Below are positions 9,812 to 18,845 of a stretch of 60,181 bases of DNA, piece after piece (position 1 is the stretch's first letter; every line of letters starts with the position of its first letter). The notes beneath the pieces were generated by a model. It made no database searches, had not been told where the DNA came from, and saw only the letters and a list, made by a program, of their open reading frames with translations. Origin of the DNA: Alphaproteobacteria bacterium (lineage in GTDB: Bacteria; Pseudomonadota; Alphaproteobacteria; Rhizobiales; Aestuariivirgaceae); assembly GCA_024642465.1 (NCBI GenBank), contig JAHEBA010000008.1, positions 1-60,181 of the forward strand. The letters run 5' to 3'. The translations under genes were made by a program, and so were the position numbers.

Positions 9812-12439
9812 ATGAGCACTGCAACGCAAACTTCTCCGAAGTCTGCCGCCGATATCGCGGCTGAATCCGATGCCGGCGGACGCGACCTCAAGGGCACCCT
9901 TGGTTTGTTTGTCGCGCTTTTTGCGTTCATCTGGTCCTGCTTTCAGCTTTATATCGCCTCTGGTGTTCCGTTCTGGATTACCCAGACCTTCGGCATCCAG
10001 GCGGTGTTCAACAATACCGAATCCCGCATCATTCACCTGGCTTTCGCCATTGCGCTGGCAACCTTCTCCTATCCGCTGCTGAAGCGGTCCCCACGCCACA
10101 CCATCCCCTGGTACGACTGGCTCCTGGCGCTCATCGGCGTCGGCAGTTGTCTGTATCTGCTGGTATTCAAGAACGACATCGCGGCCCGCGCGGGCCTGCC
10201 CACCGAAGGCGACATCATCGCATCTTCTCTAGGGCTGGCATCGCTTGCCATTGCGGTGTTCCGCTCGCTTGGCCTGCCAATGCTGATCGTGGCGGCGGTG
10301 TTCGTGTTCTACGTCTTCTTCGGCGATGCCCAATGGCTGCCAGACGTGGTGCAGTGGAAGGGTGCCTCGTTCGGCAAGGCCCTTTGGCACTACTGGATGC
10401 AGACCGAAGGCGTGTTCGGCGTGGCGCTTGGCGTGTCCGCCTCGATCATCTTCCTGTTCGTGCTGTTCGGCTCGCTGCTCGAGAAGGCGGGTGCGGGCAA
10501 CTATTTCATCAAGCTTGCCTTCGCGCTGCTTGGCCACATGCGCGGTGGACCGGCCAAGGCCGCCGTCGTCGCTTCCGCCATGTCGGGGCTGTATTCCGGT
10601 TCGTCCATTTCCAACGTGGTCACCACCGGCACCTTCACCATTCCCTTGATGAAGCGAACCGGCTTTACGCCGGAAAAGGCCGGCGCCGTCGAGGTGGCTT
10701 CTTCGACCAACGGCCAGCTGACCCCTCCGGTGATGGGCGCGGCCGCGTTTCTCATCACCGAGTTCGTCGGCATCTCCTATCCGGAGCTGATGATGAATGC
10801 CGTGCTGCCCGCGGCCATCTCGTATATCGCGCTGGTCTACATCGTCCACCTCGAAGCCCTGAAGATGGGTCTAAAGGGGCTGAAGAAGCCGCCGAGCCAT
10901 GTCACTGCGATGCAGAAACTGATCGGCTTGCTGACAGGATTTCTCGGCATGGCCGCACTCGCCGTCGCGGTCTACTACGGGCTTGGCTGGGTCAGGACAG
11001 CCTTCCCCGGCATGACCCTTTGGGCAGGCATAGTGCTGTTCCTGGTGGCGTACCTGGTGCTCATCACCATCGCTGCAAAGCGGCCTGACCTGGAAGTGGA
11101 TGATCTCAACGCGCCGATGCTCGAGTTGCCGCGCGCAGGAGAGGTGGCGCTGACCGGCCTGCACTTCCTCCTGCCCATCGTGGTGCTCTTGTGGTGCATT
11201 CTCGTCGAGCGCCTGTCGCCTGCCACGTCGGCGTTCTGGGCCACGATGGCGATGACGTTCGTGGTGTTCTCGCAACATGCCATCAAGTCGGTCATCCGCG
11301 GCACACCCTATCTGACCGCCGACCTCAAGCAAGGCGCGCGCGATTTCTGGGACGGCATGATTGCCGGTGCCCGAAACATGATCGCCATCGGCGTCGCCAC
11401 TGGCGTCGCCGGCATCATCATCGGCACGGTATCGCTCACCGGCCTGCACCAGGTGATCGGCGAGTTCATCGAGTTCCTGTCGGGCGGCAACCTGATCCTG
11501 ATGCTGCTGCTGGTGGCGGTGATGAGCCTGATCCTCGGCATGGGTCTGCCGACTACCGCCAACTACATCGTGGTGTCATCGCTTATGGCACCGGTGATCG
11601 TGTCAGTTGGCGCACAGTCCGGCCTCGTGGTTCCGCTCGTGGCCGTGCACCTCTTCGTGTTCTATTTCGGCATCCTCGCCGACGACACGCCGCCGGTTGG
11701 CCTTGCCGCCTTTGCCGCTGCAGCCATTTCCGGCGGCGACCCGATCAAGACCGGCATCCAGGGCTTCACCTACGACATCCGCACGGCCCTTTTGCCGTTC
11801 CTGTTCATCTTCAACACCGAACTGCTGCTGATCGACGTGACCTGGTACAAGGCGATCTTCGTGGCCATCGTTGCGACCATCGCAATGTTGCTGTTCGCCG
11901 CCGCCACGCAGGGCTTCTGGCTGGTGCGCAGCAAGTGGTGGGAAACGGTGGCGCTGCTGCTGATCGCCTTCACCCTGTTCCGGCCCGGTTTCTGGCTGGA
12001 CATGGTGCAACCGCCCTATGACGAGCGTCCGGGCGTGGAGGTGATCGAGCTTGCCGCCGGCCAGCCAAAGGGCGAGCCCATGCGGCTGGTCATCCTGGGG
12101 CCTGACTTCGACAACCCGGACAAGCTGGTCGAGACCACGCTGATGGCAAACCTGGCACCGGAAGGCGATGGTACGGCGCGGCTGGAAGGGGCGGGTCTGA
12201 CGGTGACGCCGGAGGGGGAAATCGCCAAGCTGGAAGAGCCCATGGCAGGTACGCCGTTCTTCACCCGCTTCCAGATGTTCGATTTCTACGCCGACAAGCC
12301 GGTGCAGGTGCTCCGCGCTGAAATGCCCGCTAGCCGGATCCCGAAGGAAATGTTTTATATCCCGGCGCTGCTGCTGCTGGGCCTGGTGGTCTGGTCGCAG
12401 CGCCGCCGCCAAGTGGTCCCTGTAGCAAAGCCCGCCTGA
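9812..12439 (+). CDS. TRAP transporter permease, fused small and large subunits (TAXI type)
   Basis: 875 residues with many membrane segments. The first part is a 4-helix DctQ-like region. The rest is a DctM-like channel with typical loops MSGLYSGSSISNVVTTG, TPPVMGAAAFLITEFVG, GMGLPTTANYIVVSSLMAP and ILADDTPPVGLAA. A C-terminal extension (about 735-875) contains a soluble stretch rich in Glu and Asp and a last helix, matching the DUF3394-like tail of TRAP fusion permeases. It uses an ion gradient to import the ligand held by the TAXI protein. The start at 9812 gives MSTATQTSP with AAGGGG upstream; an in-frame ATG at 9713 lies inside the intergenic hairpin. The next gene starts directly at its stop. 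Confidence 0.93.
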   Translation: MSTATQTSPKSAADIAAESDAGGRDLKGTLGLFVALFAFIWSCFQLYIASGVPFWITQTFGIQAVFNNTESRIIHLAFAIALATFSYPLLKRSPRHTIPWYDWLLALIGVGSCLYLLVFKNDIAARAGLPTEGDIIASSLGLASLAIAVFRSLGLPMLIVAAVFVFYVFFGDAQWLPDVVQWKGASFGKALWHYWMQTEGVFGVALGVSASIIFLFVLFGSLLEKAGAGNYFIKLAFALLGHMRGGPAKAAVVASAMSGLYSGSSISNVVTTGTFTIPLMKRTGFTPEKAGAVEVASSTNGQLTPPVMGAAAFLITEFVGISYPELMMNAVLPAAISYIALVYIVHLEALKMGLKGLKKPPSHVTAMQKLIGLLTGFLGMAALAVAVYYGLGWVRTAFPGMTLWAGIVLFLVAYLVLITIAAKRPDLEVDDLNAPMLELPRAGEVALTGLHFLLPIVVLLWCILVERLSPATSAFWATMAMTFVVFSQHAIKSVIRGTPYLTADLKQGARDFWDGMIAGARNMIAIGVATGVAGIIIGTVSLTGLHQVIGEFIEFLSGGNLILMLLLVAVMSLILGMGLPTTANYIVVSSLMAPVIVSVGAQSGLVVPLVAVHLFVFYFGILADDTPPVGLAAFAAAAISGGDPIKTGIQGFTYDIRTALLPFLFIFNTELLLIDVTWYKAIFVAIVATIAMLLFAAATQGFWLVRSKWWETVALLLIAFTLFRPGFWLDMVQPPYDERPGVEVIELAAGQPKGEPMRLVILGPDFDNPDKLVETTLMANLAPEGDGTARLEGAGLTVTPEGEIAKLEEPMAGTPFFTRFQMFDFYADKPVQVLRAEMPASRIPKEMFYIPALLLLGLVVWSQRRRQVVPVAKPA

Positions 12440-13678
12440 ATGAACACGACAGATTTCCTGAAACAGCTGTGCGACGCAGCCATCGCCGCTGCACAACCGT
12501 CGCTCTGCCTGCCCGCCCACCTGCCCGAGCCGCCCAGGGGCCGCACCATCGTTGTCGGAGCCGGCAAGGCGTCGGCCGCCATGGCCGCCGCCGTTGAGGC
12601 CAACTGGAAGGGTACGCTCGAGGGCTTGGTGCTGACGCGCTATGGCCACGGTGTTCCTTGCGAGCATATCGAGATTGTCGAGGCCGCCCACCCGGTGCCG
12701 GACAAGGCGGGCTTCGATGCCGCCGCCCGCATCCACAAGATGGTGCAGGGCCTCACCGCAGACGACCTCGTGCTGTGCCTAATTTCCGGTGGCGGCTCGG
12801 CGTTGCTCACCGCCCCGGCAGACGGCATTACGCTGGAAGAAAAGCAGGCGGTCAACAAGGCGCTGCTGTCGTCGGGCGCTCCCATCGGCGATATGAACTG
12901 CCTGCGCAAGCACCTATCGGCCATCAAGGGCGGACGGCTGGCCGCAGCCGCCCACCCGGCAAAGGTTGTGTCACTACTGATTTCGGACGTTCCTGGCGAC
13001 GATCCCTCCACCGTGGCGTCAGGCCCGACCGTGCCGGATCCGACCACGCGCGAGCAGGCGCTGGCCATCCTCGACAAATACAAGCTGAACGTCGCACCTT
13101 CTGTGCGCAACTTCCTCAACTCGCCCGAGTCTGAAACGCCCAAGCCGGGTGATCCGGCCTTCGCCAATGCCGATACCCGGATGATTGCCACGCCGAAACT
13201 GTCCATCGATGCGGCGGCAAGGGTCGCGCGCGAGGCCGGTTACACGGTGATCGACATGGGTGACGACCTGGAAGGCGAATCCCGCGACGTTGGCGCAGCG
13301 CACGCGAAGCTGGCACTGGAGACGAAGGGTCCTGCAGTCATTCTGTCCGGCGGCGAGACCACCGTATCGCTGAAAGGCAACGGTCGGGGCGGTCGCAATG
13401 CGGAATATGCGTTGGCGCTCGCCATCGGGCTGAACGGCGCGAAGGGCATCTCGGCGGTTGCCATCGACACCGACGGTATCGACGGGTCGGAAGACAATGC
13501 CGGCGCCCGCGTTCTGCCGGATGTATTGGCCCGCGCAACGGCCAAGGGCGTGGAGGCCAGGGCCATGCTCGCCAACAACGACGCCTATGGCTTCTTCGAG
13601 GCGACCGGAGACCTGTTGATGACCGGCCCCACGCTGACCAACGTCAACGACTTCCGTGCCATCGTGATAGACGGCTGA
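12440..13678 (+). CDS. gckA: Glycerate 2-kinase (GckA/TtuD, MOFRL family)
   Basis: 412 residues. It phosphorylates D-glycerate, probably to 2-phosphoglycerate. The N-terminal domain shows VVGAGKASAAMAAAVE, AAHPVPD, LISGGGSALLTAP and LRKHLSAIKGGRLA, and the C-terminal MOFRL domain shows ILSGGETTVSLKGNGRGGRNAEYALALA and DTDGIDGSEDNAGA. The ATG follows the TRAP permease stop without a gap, so the two are surely co-transcribed and probably translationally coupled, tying this kinase to the imported compound. Proteins of this family were formerly called hydroxypyruvate reductases. Confidence 0.92.
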   Translation: MNTTDFLKQLCDAAIAAAQPSLCLPAHLPEPPRGRTIVVGAGKASAAMAAAVEANWKGTLEGLVLTRYGHGVPCEHIEIVEAAHPVPDKAGFDAAARIHKMVQGLTADDLVLCLISGGGSALLTAPADGITLEEKQAVNKALLSSGAPIGDMNCLRKHLSAIKGGRLAAAAHPAKVVSLLISDVPGDDPSTVASGPTVPDPTTREQALAILDKYKLNVAPSVRNFLNSPESETPKPGDPAFANADTRMIATPKLSIDAAARVAREAGYTVIDMGDDLEGESRDVGAAHAKLALETKGPAVILSGGETTVSLKGNGRGGRNAEYALALAIGLNGAKGISAVAIDTDGIDGSEDNAGARVLPDVLARATAKGVEARAMLANNDAYGFFEATGDLLMTGPTLTNVNDFRAIVIDG

Positions 13679-13681
13679 GCC

Positions 13682-13746
13682 GCGCAACCCGAAAAGCGCA
13701 GTCCCCGCGAACGCGGGGATCAAAGCGGTTTTCGGGCAAGTTGCGC
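13682..13746. terminator. Nested inverted repeats between convergent genes
   Basis: Three concentric arm pairs fold this interval: GCGCAAC (13682-13688) with GTTGCGC (13740-13746), CCCGAAAA (13688-13695) with TTTTCGGG (13729-13736), and a tight inner hairpin TCCCCGCG (13702-13709) with CGCGGGGA (13712-13719), loop AA. It separates the ends of gckA and the DUF1537 kinase gene and should act in both directions. Confidence 0.65.
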
Positions 13747-13754
13747 GCTCAAAA

Positions 13755-15032
13755 TCAAGTCTCTAGCGAAGCCAGGGCGCGGGCAAAGAAGTCTTCCGCG
13801 CCAAAGTTGCCGGACTTCAGCGTAATGGCGAAGGTGTCGCCATCGCGCGTGGCGAAGCACCACGGCACGCCGGGCGCGATCTCGCGGCCGACACTCAGCC
13901 TGTCTGCGCCAAGCGCCTGCGTCACCGCCCCCGATGTTTCGCCACCCGCAACCACGAAGCGGCGCACGCCCAGCGCGAAGCCTTCCTGCGCCAGCCGCGC
14001 CAGTGCGTCCTCGACCACCGCCCCGGCCTTGTCGCGGCCAAGCTTTTCCTGTGCGGCGCTGACTTCCGATGGCTCTGCCGTGGCGTATATGAGCTTGCCG
14101 GCCTCGACCGGCTGTGCCCGCAGCCACGCCAGCGCTGCCTCCAGCGCCTCTTCGCCCGAGGCCAGCGCCAGCGGATCGAGTTGCCAGCTTACCGCCGTGT
14201 CCGTGTAAGCCGCCACCTGCGCCCGCGTCATCGCTGAGCACGAACCGGACAGCACCAGCTGGCCCTTGCCCGTTTCGGGATGGGTAATCCCGCCAGCGGC
14301 CCGGCCAACCAGCCCGCGCGCTACCAGCAGCCTCGGCATGTCGAGCGCCAATGCGCTGCCGCCGGTCACCAGCTTGAAGTCCGATACCGCCTCGGCGATC
14401 GCCGAAAGGTCGTCCTGCTGGATCGCGTCCGGTACCACGTGGGCAACGCCGTCTGCCGCCAGTTGCGAAAGCCGTGCGCGAATGGCATCTGCGCCTTGTG
14501 AAACCACCTGCCACGGCAAATGGCCCTCCCTCGCCGTTACCTGCGGCTGCAGTAGACGCATCAGGTTCGAATCGCGCATCGGTGTAAGCGGGTGATCCTT
14601 CATCGGGCTTTCGGCCAGCGGCACATTGCCGACGAACAGGTTGCCCATGTAGATCGACCGGCCATTCTCCGGAAACGCCGGGCAGTAGATGGTTTGCTGC
14701 GCGCCCAGCCTTTCCATCAACGCTTCCGCCACCGGCCCGATATTGCCGTCCGGCGTCGAGTCGAAGGTGGAGCAATACTTCCAGTAGAGCTGCCGCGCGC
14801 CGCGCGCCAGCAGCCAGTCCGCAGCCTTGCCGGTCTGCAGCAAGGCGTCCGCCACCGGTTCGGTTCTGCACTTCAGTGCAATCACCTCGAACGCAGCGGC
14901 GTCATCGTGCGGCTCACCCGCTTGCGGCTCCCCGATCCTCAGACCGACCCGGTGACCCGAGCGCGCCAGGATGGCGGCAAGATCGCTGGCGCCGGTGAAG
15001 TCGTCGGCGATACAGCCCAGTATCACGCCCAT
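13755..15032 (-). CDS. otnK: Four-carbon acid sugar kinase family protein (DUF1537, OtnK-like)
   Basis: About 425 residues from the ATG at 15032. The start MGVILGCIADDFTGASDLA carries the DDFTGA substrate-binding signature of the family. A central VTGGSALAL and a C-terminal FVVAGGETSGAVTQALG, followed by PGVPWCFA, are the nucleotide-binding parts. Family members phosphorylate 3-oxo-tetronate, D-threonate or D-erythronate. The exact substrate cannot be read from the sequence, and no matching dehydrogenase, isomerase or aldolase is near, so the symbol marks the family only. An in-frame ATG at 15107 is possible but adds a non-conserved leader. It is convergent with gckA and divergent from the PfkB kinase gene, 88 bases away. 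Confidence 0.85.
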   Translation of the reverse strand: MGVILGCIADDFTGASDLAAILARSGHRVGLRIGEPQAGEPHDDAAAFEVIALKCRTEPVADALLQTGKAADWLLARGARQLYWKYCSTFDSTPDGNIGPVAEALMERLGAQQTIYCPAFPENGRSIYMGNLFVGNVPLAESPMKDHPLTPMRDSNLMRLLQPQVTAREGHLPWQVVSQGADAIRARLSQLAADGVAHVVPDAIQQDDLSAIAEAVSDFKLVTGGSALALDMPRLLVARGLVGRAAGGITHPETGKGQLVLSGSCSAMTRAQVAAYTDTAVSWQLDPLALASGEEALEAALAWLRAQPVEAGKLIYATAEPSEVSAAQEKLGRDKAGAVVEDALARLAQEGFALGVRRFVVAGGETSGAVTQALGADRLSVGREIAPGVPWCFATRDGDTFAITLKSGNFGAEDFFARALASLET

Positions 15033-15120
15033 TCTTGCCTGCCCCTTGTCTGCTGGTGAGCCACGCGGCATGGTGCCCGGGCACTCACATTTTACCGGTT
15101 CCGGCAAAGCACACTATCTC

Positions 15121-16221
15121 ATGACACGCAAGGCACTGACCCTCGGCTCCGCCGTCATCGACATCATTGTCACCATCGACCCTGACCGCATCGAACAGAT
15201 GCAGATGCGCAATGCCGACACTTCGTTCCTGCTGGTCGAGGAGGGCCGCAAGGTCGATGCTGAAAGCATCACCCGTCACATTGGCGGTGGCGGGATCAAC
15301 ACAGCCGTGTCGCTTGCCCGGCTGGGTTTCGACACCGCAACGCTGGTCAAGACCGGTGATGACCGCAATCGCGAGGATGTCACCACACGGCTGGCCGAGG
15401 AGGGCGTGCGGCTCGATCATGTGCTGAAGGACCCGGCGCTGGCCACCGGCTCATCGGTGCTGATTTCCTCGCATGACCGCAACGCCGGCATCTTTACCTC
15501 GCGCGGGGCCAACACTGCGCTGAAACGCGAGGATCTGAAGCCAGGTACGTTCCAGGCAGATCTTGTGTTTGTCTCAGGCCTTTCCAACGAATCCGCTGAT
15601 TGCTTTCCCGATGTGGTCTCGATGGCCCACAGGGCGGGGGCAAATGTTGCGGTCAACCCCGGCATCCGCCAGCTCACCAGCCGCAACGAGGCCTTCTTCG
15701 CATGTCTCGACAAGCTGTCGATCCTCACGCTTAACCGCGTCGAGGCCGAGCAGCTTGTCGCGAGGCTGGTCGCCATGGGCGTGGCGGATCAGAAGACCGT
15801 GCTCAAGCCAACCGGCTATCCTGCGTCACTGATCGACCGGGGGCTGTCTGCAGGCGGTTTCTGCCTGCCTTTCGATTCATGGGTGCGGGCAATGACGTCG
15901 CTGGGTGTCGGCATGGTGCTCATCACCAATGGCGCCGACGGGGCCTATGTGGGCACAAGCGACGCCATCTGGCATTGCACTGTGCCGAAGGTGAAGGTGG
16001 CCGGTACGGCAGGGGCCGGCGATGCATTTGCCTCTACCTTTGCCGGACTGATGACCTGCGGCGAAAGCGTAGAGGATGCCATCAAGGGAGCCACCTGCAA
16101 TGCCGGATCGGTGGTCAGCCATCTCGACACCCAGACCGGCCTGCTGACGCGCGAGAAGCTGGCGGCAAGGGTCAGACGCTACGAGCCCAAGCTCAAGGTG
16201 ATCAGGTGGGATCTAGGCTGA
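15121..16221 (+). CDS. PfkB/ribokinase-family carbohydrate kinase
   Basis: 366 residues. The N-terminal GGGGINTAVSLARLG is the first PfkB signature, and VAGTAGAGDAFASTFAG is the second, with the catalytic Asp in GAGDAF. In between, VNPGIRQLTSRNEAFF and LTLNRVEAEQL are normal for the fold. Substrate residues are not obvious, and the family covers sugars, nucleosides and sugar acids. The protein is somewhat long (usual 300-330) because of an insert around 215-250 (KPTGYPASLIDRG). It is divergent from the DUF1537 kinase gene, and its 3' end overlaps the opposing radical SAM gene by 9 bases. Confidence 0.87.
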   Translation: MTRKALTLGSAVIDIIVTIDPDRIEQMQMRNADTSFLLVEEGRKVDAESITRHIGGGGINTAVSLARLGFDTATLVKTGDDRNREDVTTRLAEEGVRLDHVLKDPALATGSSVLISSHDRNAGIFTSRGANTALKREDLKPGTFQADLVFVSGLSNESADCFPDVVSMAHRAGANVAVNPGIRQLTSRNEAFFACLDKLSILTLNRVEAEQLVARLVAMGVADQKTVLKPTGYPASLIDRGLSAGGFCLPFDSWVRAMTSLGVGMVLITNGADGAYVGTSDAIWHCTVPKVKVAGTAGAGDAFASTFAGLMTCGESVEDAIKGATCNAGSVVSHLDTQTGLLTREKLAARVRRYEPKLKVIRWDLG

Positions 16222-17211
16222 GCAGCTTGCCCCGCCCAGTACGCAGAACCTGGCGCAGTGGGGGTGATTGAGCTTGACCGCGCCTTGTCGGAAGTTGCCG
16301 CCATCAGCGCTCAGCGATGCTGCAAGCGTAGCGCCCATCTCGAAGGACGGGTCGTAAGGCACCAGCGTGCACGGCACGATGGCAGGCGCCTCCGCGCCCT
16401 TGCGCTTCACCACCATGCGGCTTGAGGCGCACATCTGCTGGTCGGGCCGTTTCGACAGGATGTCCCAGCAGGCCGTGGTGATTTCCGGCACGTCCTCGTG
16501 CTCGTTCATTTCCGGAAAAAGCACAAGCTGGCCGGCATTGGCGGGGTCGATGCGCCAACCGCGCCCGGCGATCAGCGCGGCATAGCCTGCGCGTGAAAGG
16601 GCGTCAGTTTCGCCCCAGCAGGTGCGCCCGGCAATGGCAATGTTGAAGCCATTGGCGTTCAACCAGGCCATGCCGGCGAGCGTCTTGTTCCACGTTTCGG
16701 CGCCGCGCTCTTTCTCGTGCAGGTCTTTCGTGTAGTGGTCGAGGCTTACCCTCAACGTAATCTTGCCGCCGTGTTGCTCCTGCAGCGCCAGCAGCGCCTG
16801 TTTCACCTTCGGACGCTGCATCGGCTGCATCGCGTTGGTGAGCACCAGCACCTCATGACCGCGCTCAAGCGCAGCCTGCATCATCGCGCACATGCCGGGG
16901 TTCATGAACGGTTCGCCGCCGGTAAAGGCGATCTCCCGGGTACCCAGTTCCAGGACCTCGATCTCGTCCAGCAATCCGGCAAGTTCGTCCAGCCGGAAAT
17001 ACTCCAGCCGGTCATTGCTGGGCGAACTCTCGATGTAGCAGTTCGCGCAGGTGATGTTGCACAACGTACCTGTGTTGATCCACAGCGTGTCCAGCTTTGT
17101 CAGCGATACGCTGGCGCGTGGCTCGCCCTTGGCGGTCAGGTCCGGGTTGCGGAACTTGTCCGGGTCGATGGGCCGGAACGGCGCTGCAAGATGTGTCGGA
17201 ATTTCGTTCAT
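16213..17211 (-). CDS. Radical SAM protein of unknown function
   Basis: About 332 residues from the ATG at 17211 (MNEIPTHLAAPF). The motif CNITCANCYIESS near residue 55 is CxxxCxxC and binds the SAM-dependent [4Fe-4S] cluster. FTGGEPFMNP is the GGE motif for SAM. The C-terminus has further cysteines (PCTLVPYD, HPHCARFCVLGGASCSA) that could hold an auxiliary cluster, as in SPASM-like enzymes. The product is unknown. I reject the longer frame starting at 17328 because it would run into tRNA-Gly. It overlaps the PfkB kinase gene tail to tail, which suggests long-standing adjacency. Confidence 0.85.
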   Translation of the reverse strand: MNEIPTHLAAPFRPIDPDKFRNPDLTAKGEPRASVSLTKLDTLWINTGTLCNITCANCYIESSPSNDRLEYFRLDELAGLLDEIEVLELGTREIAFTGGEPFMNPGMCAMMQAALERGHEVLVLTNAMQPMQRPKVKQALLALQEQHGGKITLRVSLDHYTKDLHEKERGAETWNKTLAGMAWLNANGFNIAIAGRTCWGETDALSRAGYAALIAGRGWRIDPANAGQLVLFPEMNEHEDVPEITTACWDILSKRPDQQMCASSRMVVKRKGAEAPAIVPCTLVPYDPSFEMGATLAASLSADGGNFRQGAVKLNHPHCARFCVLGGASCSA

Positions 17212-17313
17212 GGTCCGGAACTTAGCCGGTTGTTTCAACCTTGGCACGGCCAAATGCCAGCTGATAACGAGATTGTCAAAAGCCGTGTAGCCGGTGTAAG
17301 AGCAGGGTCTGAA

Positions 17314-17387
17314 GCGGGTGTAGCTCAATGGTAGAGCAGAAGCTTCCCAAGCTTACGACGAGGGTTCGATTCCCTTCACCCGCTCCA
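17314..17387 (+). tRNA. tRNA-Gly (anticodon CCC)
   Basis: 74 bases. The acceptor GCGGGTG/CACCCGC pairs fully, with discriminator T and encoded CCA. The D-arm is AGCTC...GAGC and the T-arm GAGGG-TTCGATT-CCCTT. The anticodon loop TTCCCAA (17344-17350) places CCC at 17346-17348, so this is the CCC and not the TCC isoacceptor. The gene lies just upstream (on the other strand) of the radical SAM start. Confidence 0.96.
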
Positions 17388-17413
17388 GTGCGCCAACTCG
17401 CGTTCCTTTCGCC

Positions 17414-18845
17414 TCAGGATTTGCGGAATATCCGGCTGATTTCATGCCGTGTCTTGTTCCAGTGAAACGGCGCGCGCACCAGTTGCCACAGGGCAAGCCA
17501 GCCGCCCGCCGAAATTAGCATCCAGTATACCGGCATGGCCAGCACCGAGGGCATCAGCCGGTGCATGCGGCGGATGTGCAGTGCCCGCAACCCGGCCAGC
17601 ATTGCCGACGCGTAGCCGGCCACGAGCACCACCAACGCTGTTGCCCGCTGGAACTGTTCGGGACCGCCTGGAACATCGGGTTCTGCGAATACGAGGTCAT
17701 GCATCAACATCGCCAGGAAGACCGGATGCAGCAGGGCTGAACCGATTATCCCTGCCATCAGCAACTGGGCGGTGAGGAAACCCGAAGTTCCCATGCTGCG
17801 CCATGCCGAAACCGGCGAGCCCATGATCACCAGCCAGGTCTGCATCCATCCCTTGAGCCAGCGCGCACGTTGGTGCACCCAGTTGCCGAGCCGGCAGTTG
17901 GCCTCCTCGAAGGTGGTCGAGTTCAGCACCTCGCAGCGGCGGACCCAGCCGCGCCAGCAATGGCAGCATCAGGTCGAACAGGCTGGCATACTCGATGGTG
18001 AATTGCCGGCTCAGCCAGTTTTCATTGCTGTTGTAGTAGGCAAGACGTGCCTGCAGGCATGCAACGTCCGGCGGTGCAGCGGCAAAGCATTGCGCGGCCA
18101 GGCGCAGTTGCATTGGTTGCGGGATATCCTCCGCATCGTAAATGGTCACCAGGTCGCCGCGCGCAAACATCTGTGCCAGGTTCAGTTCGCGCGGTTTGGT
18201 TTGCGGCTTGCCGGGACTAACCGTGATGATGTCGAATCCTGTGTCGGGCACCAGCCGCCGCGCCATCTCCAGCGTTGGCTCGTCGCGCTCTTCCACGATG
18301 ATCTTCACATCCAGCTTGTCCGCCGGATAGTTGAGCGCCTTGAGCGAGCCGATGATCTGCGGCAGCACGCTGGTTTCGCCGAACAGGGGCACCAGCACCG
18401 TGTAAATCGGCAGGTCTGCATCGCCAAGCCGGTCGCCTGCGGGCATTGTGATGTGCGGTGTCGCCACCGCGCTTGCAAGCTTCAGCGCACTCACCGCCCG
18501 GAACAATGCCGGAAACACGACCGAAGCCGCAGCCGCGACCAGCGCCGGCCAGAGGACCGCAAAGGCAACCAGCAGCAAGCCCACGGTTGCGATTGCGCAG
18601 CGCCACCTGCGGCTGTTCAGGCTGCGCGCCGATAGGTGCGGCTGCCGGTCGGCCAGCCGGTTGGCCGCAAAGCTGGACAGCTGCTTGCCGTCCTGGGACA
18701 GGATGGCATCGATCATGTCCTGCCGCTCTACACGGATTGTTGCGCGAAGCCCGGCCCGGCGGCATCTTGCGGATGCTTCGGCGTTGGTGGCGGCGCCGGT
18801 CTTGCGCAAGTTCCGGTCAGTTGTGCAGAACCAGCCCTCGCGCAT
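17414..18845 (-). pseudogene. Broken family-2 glycosyltransferase (internal deletion plus frameshift)
   Basis: Two frames together make one glycosyltransferase. The first (from ATG 18845) has a membrane segment, then the GT-A start LPIYTVLVPLFGETSVLPQ, the UDP/metal region VTIYDAEDIPQP and CLQARLAYYNSNENWLSRQ, and runs on to LMLPLLARLG. The second (to 17414) resumes with CEVLNSTTFEEANCRLGNW, the QRARWLKGW product-binding motif and four C-terminal membrane helices. The junction lies near 17930-17945 and needs a change of frame. Roughly 45 residues normally present there (a GGTSNHF-like loop and the TEDADLG catalytic motif) are missing, so the product should be inactive. Homologues usually have a longer N-terminus; here open codons continue upstream to a stop at 19008-19010 without a start codon. 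It resembles exopolysaccharide-type, processive GT2 enzymes. A sequencing error alone could not explain the missing motif. Confidence 0.75.

Noticed and set aside
11603..12736. Minus-strand open frame (377 codons) opposite the TRAP permease and gckA
   Set aside because: It spans the junction of two certain genes on the other strand and reads as Arg/His/Gln-rich shadow.
17212..17328. N-terminal extension of the radical SAM protein
   Set aside because: It would run into the 5' end of tRNA-Gly(CCC) and the residues are not family-like.
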